The position numbers and the translations under genes were made by a program. From an uncultured Clostridia bacterium (GTDB lineage: Bacteria; Bacillota; Clostridia; TANB77; CAG-508): a DNA stretch of 45,984 bases. Location: positions 1 to 45,984 of the forward strand of contig CALXUC010000011.1 of NCBI GenBank assembly GCA_944391575.1, given 5' to 3'. Below are positions 16,242-24,931 of the stretch, piece after piece (positions within the stretch are counted from its first letter, which is position 1; each line of letters begins with the position of its first letter). Under the pieces are notes generated by a model. The model did not search any database. It saw only the letters and a list, made by a program, of their open reading frames with translations, and was not told where the DNA came from.

Positions 16242-17162
16242 TTAAGTAATATTCTCAAAGTTCATACCTTGCCACAAATTTCTTCCCACCATTCTTTTTT
16301 CAAATTCATTTACTATCCACATTTTATGCACATTCCATTTAGGAGCAATTAATATATTTTTAGGAGCATCTCCTGTTAATCTATGTATCACAAATTTAGG
16401 ATTTAAATGTGTTATTATATCTAATAAAGTTTCTATATAATCATCTACATCTAAAGCTTTGTAAGTACCATTTTTATACATATCTGCTAAAACAGTATTT
16501 TCTACAACATACACACAATGTATTTTTACTCCTTGTAATTTATGTTTATTTAAGAAATCTACTGTATTTATTACATCTTCTTTACTTTCATTTGGTAAGC
16601 CTACCATAATATGTGCTACTACATCTATATTATATTTATTTAATATCCTTACCGCTTCTGTAAATTGCTCACTAGTATACCCTCTATTTATAATTTTACC
16701 AATTTCATTATTACTAGTTTGTAATCCTAATTCTACACATACATAGTATTTATCTGCATATGAACTTATTAATCCTGCCACATCTTCATTTATGCAATCT
16801 GGTCTTGTGCCTATAGCTATACCTACTATTCTATCATCTATTAAAGCAGAGTCATATTTCTTTTTTAAGTTTTCTATAGTATCGTATGTATTAGTAAAAT
16901 TTTGAAAATACACTATAAACTTATTAGCTCTTTTAGCTTTATAAGAGTTAAAATAATCTTCTACTTGTCCAGTTATACTTTTACTATTATTTATTAATTC
17001 ACCTGAACCTTTTTCGCTACAGTAAATACAACCACCATAACCACAAGTACCATCTCTATTTGGACAAGTAAATCCACCATCTATACATATTTTTAATGTA
17101 CGTTCGCCAAATTTTTCTTTTAAATACTTATTCAAATGGGTATATCCTTCTTCAATATTCAT
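16242..17162 (-). CDS. TIGR01212/YhcC-family radical SAM protein
   Basis: Radical SAM enzyme of the YhcC/TIGR01212 family. The iron-sulfur region near residue 25 is CPNRDGTCGYGGCIYCSEKG, where the cluster cysteines are embedded in the family-specific pattern. The downstream motifs GTRPDCINEDV, ELGLQTSN and VAHIMVGLPNE are typical of the barrel. The substrate of the family is not firmly known; it is related to the Elp3/oxygen-independent radical SAM branch. I start at ATG 17162 because AAGGTGG lies 8 bases before it; an upstream GTG at 17174 would overlap that ribosome site. About 306 residues, normal. Confidence 0.9.
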   Translation of the reverse strand: MNIEEGYTHLNKYLKEKFGERTLKICIDGGFTCPNRDGTCGYGGCIYCSEKGSGELINNSKSITGQVEDYFNSYKAKRANKFIVYFQNFTNTYDTIENLKKKYDSALIDDRIVGIAIGTRPDCINEDVAGLISSYADKYYVCVELGLQTSNNEIGKIINRGYTSEQFTEAVRILNKYNIDVVAHIMVGLPNESKEDVINTVDFLNKHKLQGVKIHCVYVVENTVLADMYKNGTYKALDVDDYIETLLDIITHLNPKFVIHRLTGDAPKNILIAPKWNVHKMWIVNEFEKRMVGRNLWQGMNFENIT

Positions 17163-17196
17163 AAATTTATCCACCTTATATTTAATTGATTTTATT

Positions 17197-17400
17197 AAAT
17201 CACTAGAAAATACTGGTCTAAAATAAAAATCGAATGTGCAGTAAAAATATATTAGAAATTCTTAAGCTAAATTATGGAAATAGTTCACGTCGAGCCTAAG
17301 CGAGGACTAAGTGAAAGGGTGCCATAATTAAGCTTTAGAATTTCTATATATTTTTACAAGCCGAGATTTACTATTTTAGGCTGGTATTTTCTAGTGATTT
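17197..17400. mobile_element. 204-bp near-perfect palindrome (second MITE-like family)
   Basis: AAATCACTAGAAAATAC at 17197 pairs with its complement ending at 17400, and pairing continues inward through TCTAAAATA, GTAAAAATATAT, AGAAATTCT, AAGCT and AATTATGG. At the tip, TTCAC/GTGAA and CCT/AGG pair. Excluding the outer base, the element is flanked by TA on both sides, the target signature of Tc1/IS630-type transposition. It has no coding capacity. Its sequence is unrelated to family 1. Confidence 0.75.
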
Positions 17401-17415
17401 ACCTTATTATTAAAA

Positions 17416-18042
17416 CTAGAATATCATCTTAACAATTATATTATTATTATACATCATTCCACCAACAAATGAGTTGTTTAATTCTTTAAAGAAAGTTGAT
17501 TCATTGAACATTGGAGATACTAATAACAATATTGCTAATACACCATAAGTTATTACAAAACCTTTTAATAATCCAAAGATTATTCCACCGATTTTGTTAA
17601 ATTGATTTAAGATTGGTAATTTAGCTATTAAATCAGCTATTACTCTTACAAATACTAATGCTATTCTAGCAACTATATATAATGCTATAAATACTATTCC
17701 TTTTATACAAAGTTCAGATATTTCTGTTGCAACTACTTCTAAAGTCTTTCCTTTTGCTTCATCTATTTGCTCATTTATATATGTAGTTATAAAGTTAGAT
17801 TCGCCATCTTCTGTTGTTTCTTCAGAATTAAAGTTACTTATTATGGCACTTTTAATATTATAGTCAAATTCTGTATTATTTATTACGAATGAAGATACTG
17901 GTACAAATAATATAAATGCTATTATTAAAGCTGCGAAAAATGAAACTATCGAAAATGCTAGTCCTACCAGACCTTTTTTATACCCTCTATACAAACAAAA
18001 TAATATAATTGCTATAATTACTATATCAATAATTATACTCAT
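17416..18042 (-). CDS. cvpA: CvpA-family membrane protein
   Basis: A 208-residue membrane protein with four predicted helices and the CvpA start pattern: DIVIIAIILFCLYRGYKKGL, then a second helix. The C-terminal half has RVIADLIAKLPILNQFNKIG and a last helix GLLKGFVITYGVLAILLL. CvpA-like proteins are linked to envelope stress tolerance and colicin V export in enterobacteria; in clostridia the role is unknown. GGGGGG lies 8 bases before the ATG. It is the last gene of a three-gene minus-strand operon with the DUF5711-like and YkvI-like proteins. Confidence 0.85.
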   Translation of the reverse strand: MSIIIDIVIIAIILFCLYRGYKKGLVGLAFSIVSFFAALIIAFILFVPVSSFVINNTEFDYNIKSAIISNFNSEETTEDGESNFITTYINEQIDEAKGKTLEVVATEISELCIKGIVFIALYIVARIALVFVRVIADLIAKLPILNQFNKIGGIIFGLLKGFVITYGVLAILLLVSPMFNESTFFKELNNSFVGGMMYNNNIIVKMIF

Positions 18043-18058
18043 TTAAAAATCCCCCCTT

Positions 18059-19255
18059 TTATATTTTTATTATTTTTATTTCATCACTATATTCAATAGC
18101 TACTAAAGCATTCGCTATCAATACATTTTTTATATCTTGCCTAGATACATATTTTTTTATTAGCCAACCTGATGATGCACTTATTATTTCTACATCTGTT
18201 CCATAATTTACAGCTATAGTATTATCTTTTACATACAATTCTTTTGGCATATCTTCTAATTTATATTCTAAAGTTTTATTTTGTTCTATATCATATATTT
18301 TAAGAATATAATTTGTATTTAAAAACCCTCCACTTTGCCTTTCTATGCTAACAACCTTATTAGCAGATTCGATATCTACAAATGTCACATCTGAAGATAT
18401 TTCTAAAAAATTTTCTGTATTTTCACTCGGAAGCGAAATAACATTATCATACATAGCCACTAATTTTCCATTATCAGTATATTTTAAATTTAATATCATA
18501 TTATTTGAATTGGCATTATATGTTGCAGAGAATGCTTCTTGTGGATTCGTTTTTGCACTCTCTATAGAAACTATTTTTATTGATGTTTCTATCATTGTTC
18601 CTGAAGAATTTAATTCTGCTATTGCCATGTATTTATTGTCGTTTGATATTTCTAAATCTATACAATATGTAGTTGGTAAGTTTGTTCTAAATAATTCTTC
18701 TCCATTTGGATTATACAAAACTATTACTGTTTTATATCCAGTCGTTGACATCACAACTCCTACATATCCATTTTTATTTACATATACTTGAGAAATAGTT
18801 CCATCTAAATCCTTCTGCCATGCAATATTTTTTTCATTTATTAAATATACTTTATTACCGTTTTTTTCTGCTACAACTAAATATTTATTATTATCATTAT
18901 ATATAGGAGTAGCTATATTTATTTCTAGTTCATTTTCTTTATTTCCGTCTTGGTTATAATATTTTAAAAGATTTTTTTCTAAAACAACTAAATTTCTATC
19001 ACAAGTCCACGTGTATCGCAAAGTATCTTTTTCTAAAGGAATACTTTTAACATCTGCACTTTCTACTTCTTTTCTTAAAACTGTATAATCCCAAAAATTC
19101 CTAAAGTCTTCATTTTTACTATACATAACTAATAAAGATATTGATAATATTGCAATTATAATAATAAGTATAAATGAAATTATTCTTTTTTTATTTACTT
19201 TTTTTACTTGTAAGTCAGAATCTTTAGATTTAAAATAAAATAAATTATTTTTCAT
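18059..19255 (-). CDS. DUF5711-like membrane-anchored beta-propeller protein
   Basis: A 398-residue protein with a basic cytoplasmic N-terminus, one transmembrane helix (residues ~24-45, IISFILIIIIAILSISLLVM) and a long extracytoplasmic part of short beta-rich repeats such as NKYLVVAEKNGNKVYLI and KYMAIAELNSSG. These suggest a WD40/PQQ-like propeller. The pattern matches the DUF5711 family of Clostridia, function unknown. The stop is 16 bp before the cvpA start, so they are cotranscribed. A scaffold or sensor role at the envelope is only a guess. Confidence 0.75.
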   Translation of the reverse strand: MKNNLFYFKSKDSDLQVKKVNKKRIISFILIIIIAILSISLLVMYSKNEDFRNFWDYTVLRKEVESADVKSIPLEKDTLRYTWTCDRNLVVLEKNLLKYYNQDGNKENELEINIATPIYNDNNKYLVVAEKNGNKVYLINEKNIAWQKDLDGTISQVYVNKNGYVGVVMSTTGYKTVIVLYNPNGEELFRTNLPTTYCIDLEISNDNKYMAIAELNSSGTMIETSIKIVSIESAKTNPQEAFSATYNANSNNMILNLKYTDNGKLVAMYDNVISLPSENTENFLEISSDVTFVDIESANKVVSIERQSGGFLNTNYILKIYDIEQNKTLEYKLEDMPKELYVKDNTIAVNYGTDVEIISASSGWLIKKYVSRQDIKNVLIANALVAIEYSDEIKIIKI

Positions 19256-19308
19256 ATATTAAAATTTACATCTCTCCTATTTTGTTATAATTTACATATA
19301 TATTTATA

Positions 19309-20331
19309 TCAATTTTTTCTAAAATTTGCAAGTATTATTAATAAAATTTGTATAAAACCTAATATGCCTAAAAATGTATACGTTACTCTCATTGTACTAG
19401 CAAAGCTTAAATTAACAATTAAAAAACTAAAAAGGCACATTATGATTAAATTTCTTCTATATTTGTTTTTAGTTCTAGAAATATTATTTAAAAAGCTATA
19501 TCCTACACAGATAATAGAAGTGAATATAGCAAGTAATATTAAAATCACACCTAATATAACGCTTTCATTATTTATAAAATTAGAAATATAAATTATTGGT
19601 ATTTCTATATTACTTACATCAAAATAATTTAATAAAAGTAATATTAAAATACTTGATATTACAATAATTATAAAAATACTTATACAAATAATTTTTATTT
19701 CTTTTTTTGTAATTTTTTCATCTTTTATGCTTACTAATAGTGGAAGTAACATTATAAAATTATATGAAGCATATATAATTGCATCTATTATGAAGGTATT
19801 ACTATAATCTATTGATAAAGTAATTTCACTACTACTAAATTTCATTATCCCAGATATTGATATATATACCATTGATATTATTAATATTGGTACTAAGAAT
19901 ACATTTACTTTTATAACGTTTTTAACATTTCCTATTAAAACAACATATACTAATACACTTATAATTAACATACTTATATATTTAGAAACTCCATACTGTT
20001 GCCACAGTAAGTTTATAAATCCTAATTCCATTATGTAAAAAGTGAATAATAGAAAAATAGTTATGATATTTTCATTTAGATAAGATAAAAATTTATTTTT
20101 CCCAAATAATTTACTTACATATTCGTCATAGCTTTTTATATTATAATTTTTTATATAATTTAATACTATATACAATACAAATGAGATTATTAAACTTGAT
20201 ATTACAATTCCTATTATTCCATATATCTTATATTTTCCAAAGAAAAGGTATATTTCTTGACCTGTTGCAAATCCTGCACCTATTAGAGAACCTAAAATTA
20301 TAGATATTATTTTAATTATTCTATTTATAAT
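19309..20331 (-). CDS. YkvI-like membrane transporter with a non-standard start codon
   Basis: The predicted product has about ten membrane helices. The first helix includes SLIGAGFATGQEI, the N-terminal signature of YkvI-like proteins in the APC/LeuT-like transporter superfamily; the substrate is unknown. The usual start codons give only a truncated form from TTG at 20175 that loses this conserved helix. The frame continues upstream to a strong AGGAGGT at 20336-20342, and the only codons at correct distance are ATT (20329-20331) or ATA (20326-20328). An in-frame stop lies just beyond and no ATG, GTG or TTG intervenes. I therefore place the start at ATT, about 340 residues. A sequence error is the alternative. 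Confidence 0.8.
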   Translation of the reverse strand: MINRIIKIISIILGSLIGAGFATGQEIYLFFGKYKIYGIIGIVISSLIISFVLYIVLNYIKNYNIKSYDEYVSKLFGKNKFLSYLNENIITIFLLFTFYIMELGFINLLWQQYGVSKYISMLIISVLVYVVLIGNVKNVIKVNVFLVPILIISMVYISISGIMKFSSSEITLSIDYSNTFIIDAIIYASYNFIMLLPLLVSIKDEKITKKEIKIICISIFIIIVISSILILLLLNYFDVSNIEIPIIYISNFINNESVILGVILILLAIFTSIICVGYSFLNNISRTKNKYRRNLIIMCLFSFLIVNLSFASTMRVTYTFLGILGFIQILLIILANFRKN

Positions 20332-20428
20332 ATTACCTCCTATCCTATTTTAAATTATGTTTAAGTTCTAGAAAAAATACCTCTATCATAAACTTTAGTA
20401 ACATATATTTATTTTAGAAGGGATTAAA

Positions 20429-21025
20429 ATGGATTTTATAACGCCTTTTTTTATAGCATTTATATTTGTATTTTTATCAGAATTAGGTGATAAGACACAA
20501 CTTTTAATTTTATCTTTTTCTACTAAGCTTAAAACTTTTACGATACTTATAGGGATTGCTTTAGGCTCACTTTTTAGTCACGGTCTTGCTATACTTTTTG
20601 GGAGTACTTTAGGGAGCATAAATAATTCTAATTTTGAACACATAATACAATTAATTACTTTTTTATCTTTTATTTTAATGGGAATTTATATTCTTTTTTT
20701 TCAAAAAAATAAAGATGATGATAATAAAAATTCTTTAAAACTTATTTCTAATTTAAAAATAAATTACGTTTTTATTATTGCTCTTTCTATTGCTATTGGA
20801 GAATTAGGAGATAAAACGTTTTTAGCATCTATTGGTTTAGGTGTAAATTATCCTGATTTTAAAATAAGCTTGATTTTAGGCGCAATTTTAGGTATGATTA
20901 TAAGTGATTGCATTGCTATTTTCCTTGGAAAATTATTAAGCAAAAAGCTTAATACTAATGCTATAAATAAATTATCTGGTATTTTATTCTTACTTTTTGG
21001 AATTATAGGGCTAATATTCTTGTAA
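20429..21025 (+). CDS. GDT1/TMEM165-family (UPF0016) cation transporter
   Basis: A 198-residue membrane protein with two repeats, each carrying the family motif E-x-G-D-K-T: SELGDKTQLLILSFST near the N-terminus and GELGDKTFLASIGLG in the second half. Family members transport Mn2+ or Ca2+ and generally export manganese in bacteria; direction here is inferred. Six helices are expected. GAAGGGATTAAA precedes the ATG. It is divergent from the YkvI operon, and murA follows 55 bp downstream on the same strand. Confidence 0.9.
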   Translation: MDFITPFFIAFIFVFLSELGDKTQLLILSFSTKLKTFTILIGIALGSLFSHGLAILFGSTLGSINNSNFEHIIQLITFLSFILMGIYILFFQKNKDDDNKNSLKLISNLKINYVFIIALSIAIGELGDKTFLASIGLGVNYPDFKISLILGAILGMIISDCIAIFLGKLLSKKLNTNAINKLSGILFLLFGIIGLIFL

Positions 21026-21080
21026 AAATAATAAATTTATGTTATCATATTAAAGTAAATTTTTTACTGGGGGAATTATT

Positions 21081-22340
21081 TTGGAAAAATTAATTATTAA
21101 TGGAAATAAAAGATTATGTGGTGAAGTTACAATTAGTGGAGCTAAAAATGCCGCTGTAGCTATTTTACCGGCAGCATTACTTATAGATGGAGAATGCACT
21201 ATTGAAAATGTGCCACATATTAGTGATATAAATATGTATATTGAGATTTTAAGATCTCTAGGAGCTAAAATTAATTGGATAGATACAAATACTTTGACTA
21301 TAGATTCTAGAAATATTGAATATTCAGATTCAACTATCGAACTTACTAGAAAATTTAGAGCTTCATATTATTTAATTGGCGCTTTACTTAGTAGATTAGG
21401 TAGTGCACACGTTGGACTTCCTGGTGGCTGTAATTTAGGAGATAGACCTATAGATCAGCATATTAAAGGTTTTGAAGCTTTAGGTGCAGAAGTTGTTGTT
21501 AAAGATGGAAATATTTATGCAAAAAGCAAAAAACTTATTGGTACAAATGTTTATATGGATATTGTATCTGTAGGTGCTACTATAAATGTTATGCTTTCAG
21601 CAGTACTAGCTAATGGAACTACTACTATTGAAAATGCTGCAAAAGAGCCTCATATTGTAGATGTTGCAAACTTTTTAAATACTATGGGTGCTAATATTAA
21701 AGGTGCTGGTACTGATATTATAAAAATTAAGGGTGTAAAAAAATTGCATGGAGATACTACTTATTCTGTTGTACCTGACCAAATAGAAGCGGGAACTTTT
21801 ATGTTAGCTGCTATGGCAACTAAAGGCGATATTACTATAAAAAATTGTATATCTAAACATTTAGAGTCTGTTTCTGCTAAAATTATAGAAATGGGCGGTA
21901 TTATAGAGGATTATAATGATTCTGTTAGAGTTATATGTAATAAACGTCCTAAAAAAGCTAATATAAAAACTTTACCTTATCCCGGATTTCCAACAGATTT
22001 ACAACCTCAAATAGGTGTAGTTTTAAGTCTTGCTGAAGGTACAAGTATAGTAAATGAAAGTATTTGGGATTCCCGTTTCCAATATACATATGAATTAAAT
22101 AAAATGGGAGCAAATATTACTCCACAAGGGAAAACTGCAATATTCGAAGGTGTGGAAAAACTTTCTGCAGCACCTATTGCAGCTACAGATTTAAGAGCAG
22201 GTGCGGCGCTTTTAATAGCTGCTTGCGCAGCAGAAGGAACTAGCGAACTTTCTAATCTACAACATATAGATAGAGGTTATGAAAATATTGAAGAAAAATT
22301 TAGAAATCTTGGAGCTGATATAAGGAGAGTAACTATTTAA
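21081..22340 (+). CDS. murA: UDP-N-acetylglucosamine 1-carboxyvinyltransferase
   Basis: Catalyses the first committed step of peptidoglycan synthesis, transferring enolpyruvate from PEP to UDP-GlcNAc in the cytosol. Lys22 (ISGAKNAAVAILPA), Cys117 in LPGGCNLGDRPID (the catalytic and fosfomycin-target Cys), FPTDLQPQ and the late DLRAGAALLIAA are all present. Length of 419 residues is standard. TTG start preceded by TGGGGGA. The loop reads GGCNLG where many enzymes have GGCAIG, a minor variation. Firmicutes often have two murA genes; only one is in the window. Confidence 0.96.
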   Translation: MEKLIINGNKRLCGEVTISGAKNAAVAILPAALLIDGECTIENVPHISDINMYIEILRSLGAKINWIDTNTLTIDSRNIEYSDSTIELTRKFRASYYLIGALLSRLGSAHVGLPGGCNLGDRPIDQHIKGFEALGAEVVVKDGNIYAKSKKLIGTNVYMDIVSVGATINVMLSAVLANGTTTIENAAKEPHIVDVANFLNTMGANIKGAGTDIIKIKGVKKLHGDTTYSVVPDQIEAGTFMLAAMATKGDITIKNCISKHLESVSAKIIEMGGIIEDYNDSVRVICNKRPKKANIKTLPYPGFPTDLQPQIGVVLSLAEGTSIVNESIWDSRFQYTYELNKMGANITPQGKTAIFEGVEKLSAAPIAATDLRAGAALLIAACAAEGTSELSNLQHIDRGYENIEEKFRNLGADIRRVTI

Positions 22341-22351
22341 TAATATGTTAA

Positions 22352-22440
22352 TGTACTTATATATTAATATTTTGCAATCAAAGACCCGGATTGTTAACCC
22401 CAGCTATGTTTTTGATAAAAAATATTAATATATGAGTACA
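22352..22440. mobile_element. MITE family 1, copy 4 (AT-rich arm type)
   Basis: Arms TGTACTTATATATTAATAT and its near complement (one mismatch) enclose AAGACCCGGATTG and CAGCTATG. Arms are of the same type as copy 2. Weaker outer pairing (ATAATA/TATTAT) continues on both sides. It lies between murA and the WalJ-like gene. Confidence 0.8.
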
Positions 22441-22488
22441 ATAGTATTATAAAGTAATATTATAAATAATTAAAGAAGGAATAAAATT

Positions 22489-23265
22489 ATGTTAAAATTT
22501 TGTAGTTTATATAGTGGAAGTTCTGGTAATTCACTATATGTAGAAAATAACGATACGAAAATACTTGTTGATGCAGGGACAAGCGGGAAAAAAATTATTG
22601 AGGCTTTAAACTCATTAAATGTTGATATTTCAGAAATAAATGGTATTCTTGTAACACATGAACATTCTGACCATACTTTAGGTTTACCTGTTTTATCAAA
22701 AAAATATAATATACCAGTATATGCTAATGAAAAGACTTGGAGTGTATTACCTACTGATAAAATTAAGAATCAAAAAGTATTTAATACAAATGAACCGTTT
22801 TTAATTGGAGATTTAAAAATAGAGCCATTTCCTATACCTCATGATGCTATTGCTCCTTGTGGCTTTAATATATATTCGTCTAATCAAAAAATAAGTATAG
22901 CAACTGATATTGGACATGTTACTCCAACTATTGTTGAAAATTTAAAAAACAGTTCATTCTTATTATTAGAAGCTAATTACGAACCTAAAATATTACAAGC
23001 TTCTCCATATCCTTATTATTTAAAAAGGAGAATTGCTGGTAATAATGGTCACTTATCTAACGAAACTGCAGGAAAATTAATTACAGAGCTTTCTAATTAT
23101 GGCTTAAAACACGTTATGCTAGGTCATTTAAGCAAGGAAAATAATTTTCCAGAGCTTGCATACCAAACTGTATTAAATGAATTAACCGCTAAAAATATTT
23201 CTTTAGATAATTTAGAAGTTTCTGTAGCTAGTAGAAATGAACCTAGTTCAGTTATTAATATTTAA
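22489..23265 (+). CDS. WalJ/YycJ-like MBL-fold hydrolase
   Basis: Metallo-beta-lactamase-fold protein of 258 residues. The metal motif THEHSDHTLGLPVLS holds the HxHxDH signature. Further ligands are in IPHDA, the ATDIGH segment and MLGHLSKENN. The N-terminus CSLYSGSSGNSLYV is characteristic of the WalJ/YycJ group, linked to cell-wall and DNA-replication coordination beside walRK in Bacillus and thought to act on nucleic acid ends. Here it is not near walRK. AGAAGGA precedes the ATG. Confidence 0.9.
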   Translation: MLKFCSLYSGSSGNSLYVENNDTKILVDAGTSGKKIIEALNSLNVDISEINGILVTHEHSDHTLGLPVLSKKYNIPVYANEKTWSVLPTDKIKNQKVFNTNEPFLIGDLKIEPFPIPHDAIAPCGFNIYSSNQKISIATDIGHVTPTIVENLKNSSFLLLEANYEPKILQASPYPYYLKRRIAGNNGHLSNETAGKLITELSNYGLKHVMLGHLSKENNFPELAYQTVLNELTAKNISLDNLEVSVASRNEPSSVINI

Positions 23266-23277
23266 ATAAAGGGGGGC

Positions 23278-23343
23278 TTGTAGAGGGTATATTACTAAAA
23301 ACAAAGCAAAAAAACAAATACTTTCTATTTAGTCCCTCTACAA
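23278..23343 (+). terminator. Long hairpin after the WalJ-like gene
   Basis: TTGTAGAGGG pairs perfectly with CCCTCTACAA, and inner ACTAAA/TTTAGT pair as well. It begins 12 bp past the stop codon, so it may end the transcript, but no T-run follows directly. A small mobile palindrome is the alternative. Confidence 0.55.
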
Positions 23344-23364
23344 ATTTAAAAACTTTTGGATTTT

Positions 23365-23447
23365 TTACCTAGATACTAGGCTAAAAGATCGTAAAATTTT
23401 GATTAAAAATAGCTATCACAAAGTTTTAAATAAATTATACTAGGTAA
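23365..23447. repeat. Palindromic element holding a MITE family 1 remnant
   Basis: TTACCTAG (23365) and CTAGGTAA (23440-23447) form inverted ends. Inside, TTTTGATTAAAAATAGCTAT (23397-23416) matches the right-hand loop and arm of the MITE family, but the left arm and the CCCGG loop are missing. I read this as a degraded or recombined copy. Confidence 0.5.
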
Positions 23448-23511
23448 TAACAATTTTTATATTTTACAAGCTCTATAATATCACGAAAATAGCTTAAAGT
23501 CAACAAAAATC

Positions 23512-23542
23512 GTGTGTCAAAAATCTACATAATTTGACACAC
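23512..23542 (-). terminator. Terminator overlapping the end of spmB
   Basis: A 10-bp stem GTGTGTCAAA / TTTGACACAC spans the spmB stop codon (23525-23527) and is followed on the minus strand by GATTTTTG. It terminates the spmA-spmB transcript. Confidence 0.7.
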
Positions 23543-24051
23543 AAGGCTTGCTACAACCATTCCAACAAAATCTCCACATAAAGCTGCTACTAATACATAC
23601 CTTATTTTCTTTATTTTAACTGCCGCCGTATAAATTGCTATAGTATAAAAAGTTGTCTCTGTAGAGCCCATAATAGTTGATATAATATGTCCGCAACATA
23701 CTATCTACTCCATATTGATTAAGCATATCAACTGCTATTGCCATCGCTGCACTCCCGAGATATTGGCCTTAACATCATAAGTGGTAATATTTCACTAGGG
23801 AGATGCAAAATATTAGATATTGGCAATATTATTTTTACAATAAAATCAAGTATTCCCGAACTTCTAAGCATACTTACGGCCATAAATAATCCTAACAATG
23901 TTGGAAAAATACTAATTACAATTTTGGCACCATCTTTTGCACCAGCCATAAATAAATCATAAACTTTTTTCTTCTCTTTAATTCCATATATAACAATTAA
24001 TAATATAATACCCGGTATAGCAAAAGTTGATAAAGTTTGAACTATTTGCAT
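23525..24051 (-). pseudogene. spmB: Spore maturation protein B, two frameshifts
   Basis: SpmB with SpmA is a membrane protein needed for spore core dehydration. The first 90 or so codons read normally (FAIPGIILLIVIYGIKEKKK ... LPSEILPLMMLRPIS). One extra base near 23756-23759 shifts the frame before GSAAMAIAVDMLNQYGVDS. A second extra base near 23693-23699 shifts it again before CGHIISTIMGSTETTFYTIA. The third segment then runs in a clean frame to KKIRYVLVAALCGDFVGMVV and a TAG at 23525. All three segments are well conserved, so loss is recent, or the two bases are assembly errors. It begins 7 bp after spmA. Confidence 0.85.
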
Positions 24052-24058
24052 AATTTCC

Positions 24059-24634
24059 CTACCATTTCTTACTTAATATTTTGCTTAATATTACTACAGT
24101 ACTAAATGCTGCTATTGTAGCAATCCATACAGGAATTATAATCGATGTTGGGTTTGTAGAATTTAATGATGTTCTTACTGCTATTACTGTTGTTGGTATA
24201 ATCTCTAATGAAGCTGTATTTATAACTATTAACATTGCCATAGAATTAGAGAGCCTATCCTTTTCTACATTCTTCTCTTGCATAGTTTCCATAGCTTTTA
24301 AACCTAGAGGTGTAGCAGCATTTCCTAATCCTAATATGTTAGCTACCATATTCATAGAAATTTCTTTATACTCTTTATCCTCCTTTTTTATATCTGGAAA
24401 TATAATTCTCATAATGGGAGATAAAAGTTTAGTTAATTTTTCTATAAGAGATGTATTGGTAGCTATTTCCATAATACCATTCCACAAACAGAGAGTTCCA
24501 AAAAAAGTTAACATTAAATTAACTGTACTCTCTGCCGACTCAAAAATAGATGCATTAACTTCATCTACTCTTCCAACACAAAATGCATATATAATTGATA
24601 CTATTATAAATATTGGCCATATTATATTTAACAA
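24059..24634 (-). CDS. spmA: Spore maturation protein A
   Basis: Integral membrane protein of 191 residues required, with SpmB, for normal spore core water content and heat resistance. The family motif MNMVANILGLGNAATPLGLK is intact, and the N-terminus MLNIIWPIFIIVSIIYAF is typical. The nucleoside-transporter gate-like fold is known for the family. First gene of the spmA-spmB operon; the partner is frameshifted, so the pair may be non-functional here. GAGGAG lies upstream of the ATG. Expression in the mother cell is expected from the family, but I did not find a clear sigma-E promoter. Confidence 0.95.
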   Translation of the reverse strand: MLNIIWPIFIIVSIIYAFCVGRVDEVNASIFESAESTVNLMLTFFGTLCLWNGIMEIATNTSLIEKLTKLLSPIMRIIFPDIKKEDKEYKEISMNMVANILGLGNAATPLGLKAMETMQEKNVEKDRLSNSMAMLIVINTASLEIIPTTVIAVRTSLNSTNPTSIIIPVWIATIAAFSTVVILSKILSKKW

Positions 24635-24714
24635 TTAAAAACTCCTCAATTAAAAATATTATATATTAAAATATTATTCTAATTTCAAATGTTTTAGAAC
24701 ATATGTTACGATTC

Positions 24715-24843
24715 AATAAAAAATTGATATATAGCTATTTTTAGTCAAAACATAGCTAGGGTGCCACAATCCGGGTCTTGACTTGCAAATAGCTATATAT
24801 CAATTTTTCGCAAAAGTTCTATATTCTCTTACTGAATTGTAAC
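24715..24843. mobile_element. MITE family 1, copy 5, with 8-bp target duplication
   Basis: Ends GTTACGATTCAATA (24715) and TTACTGAATTGTAAC (ending 24843) enclose the TTGATATATAGCTATTT hairpin with loop CAATCCGGGTCTTG (reverse orientation). The flanks are GAACATAT (24707-24714) and GAACATAG (24844-24851), 7 of 8 identical. Total length is 129 bp. It lies between spmA and the divergent transglutaminase-like gene. Confidence 0.85.
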
Positions 24844-24931
24844 GAACATAGGAAAATGCTTTAAAATATATTGAAAAATTTTATAAATAAATGTATAATT
24901 ATAAATAAGCTAATACTTACGAGAAAGGTAG

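Noticed and set aside
16242-17162. Considered as a lipoyl or biotin synthase because of its iron-sulfur cysteines
   Set aside because: The cysteine spacing and the CPNRDGTCG...GGCIYC block match TIGR01212/YhcC and not the canonical CxxxCxxC of those enzymes.
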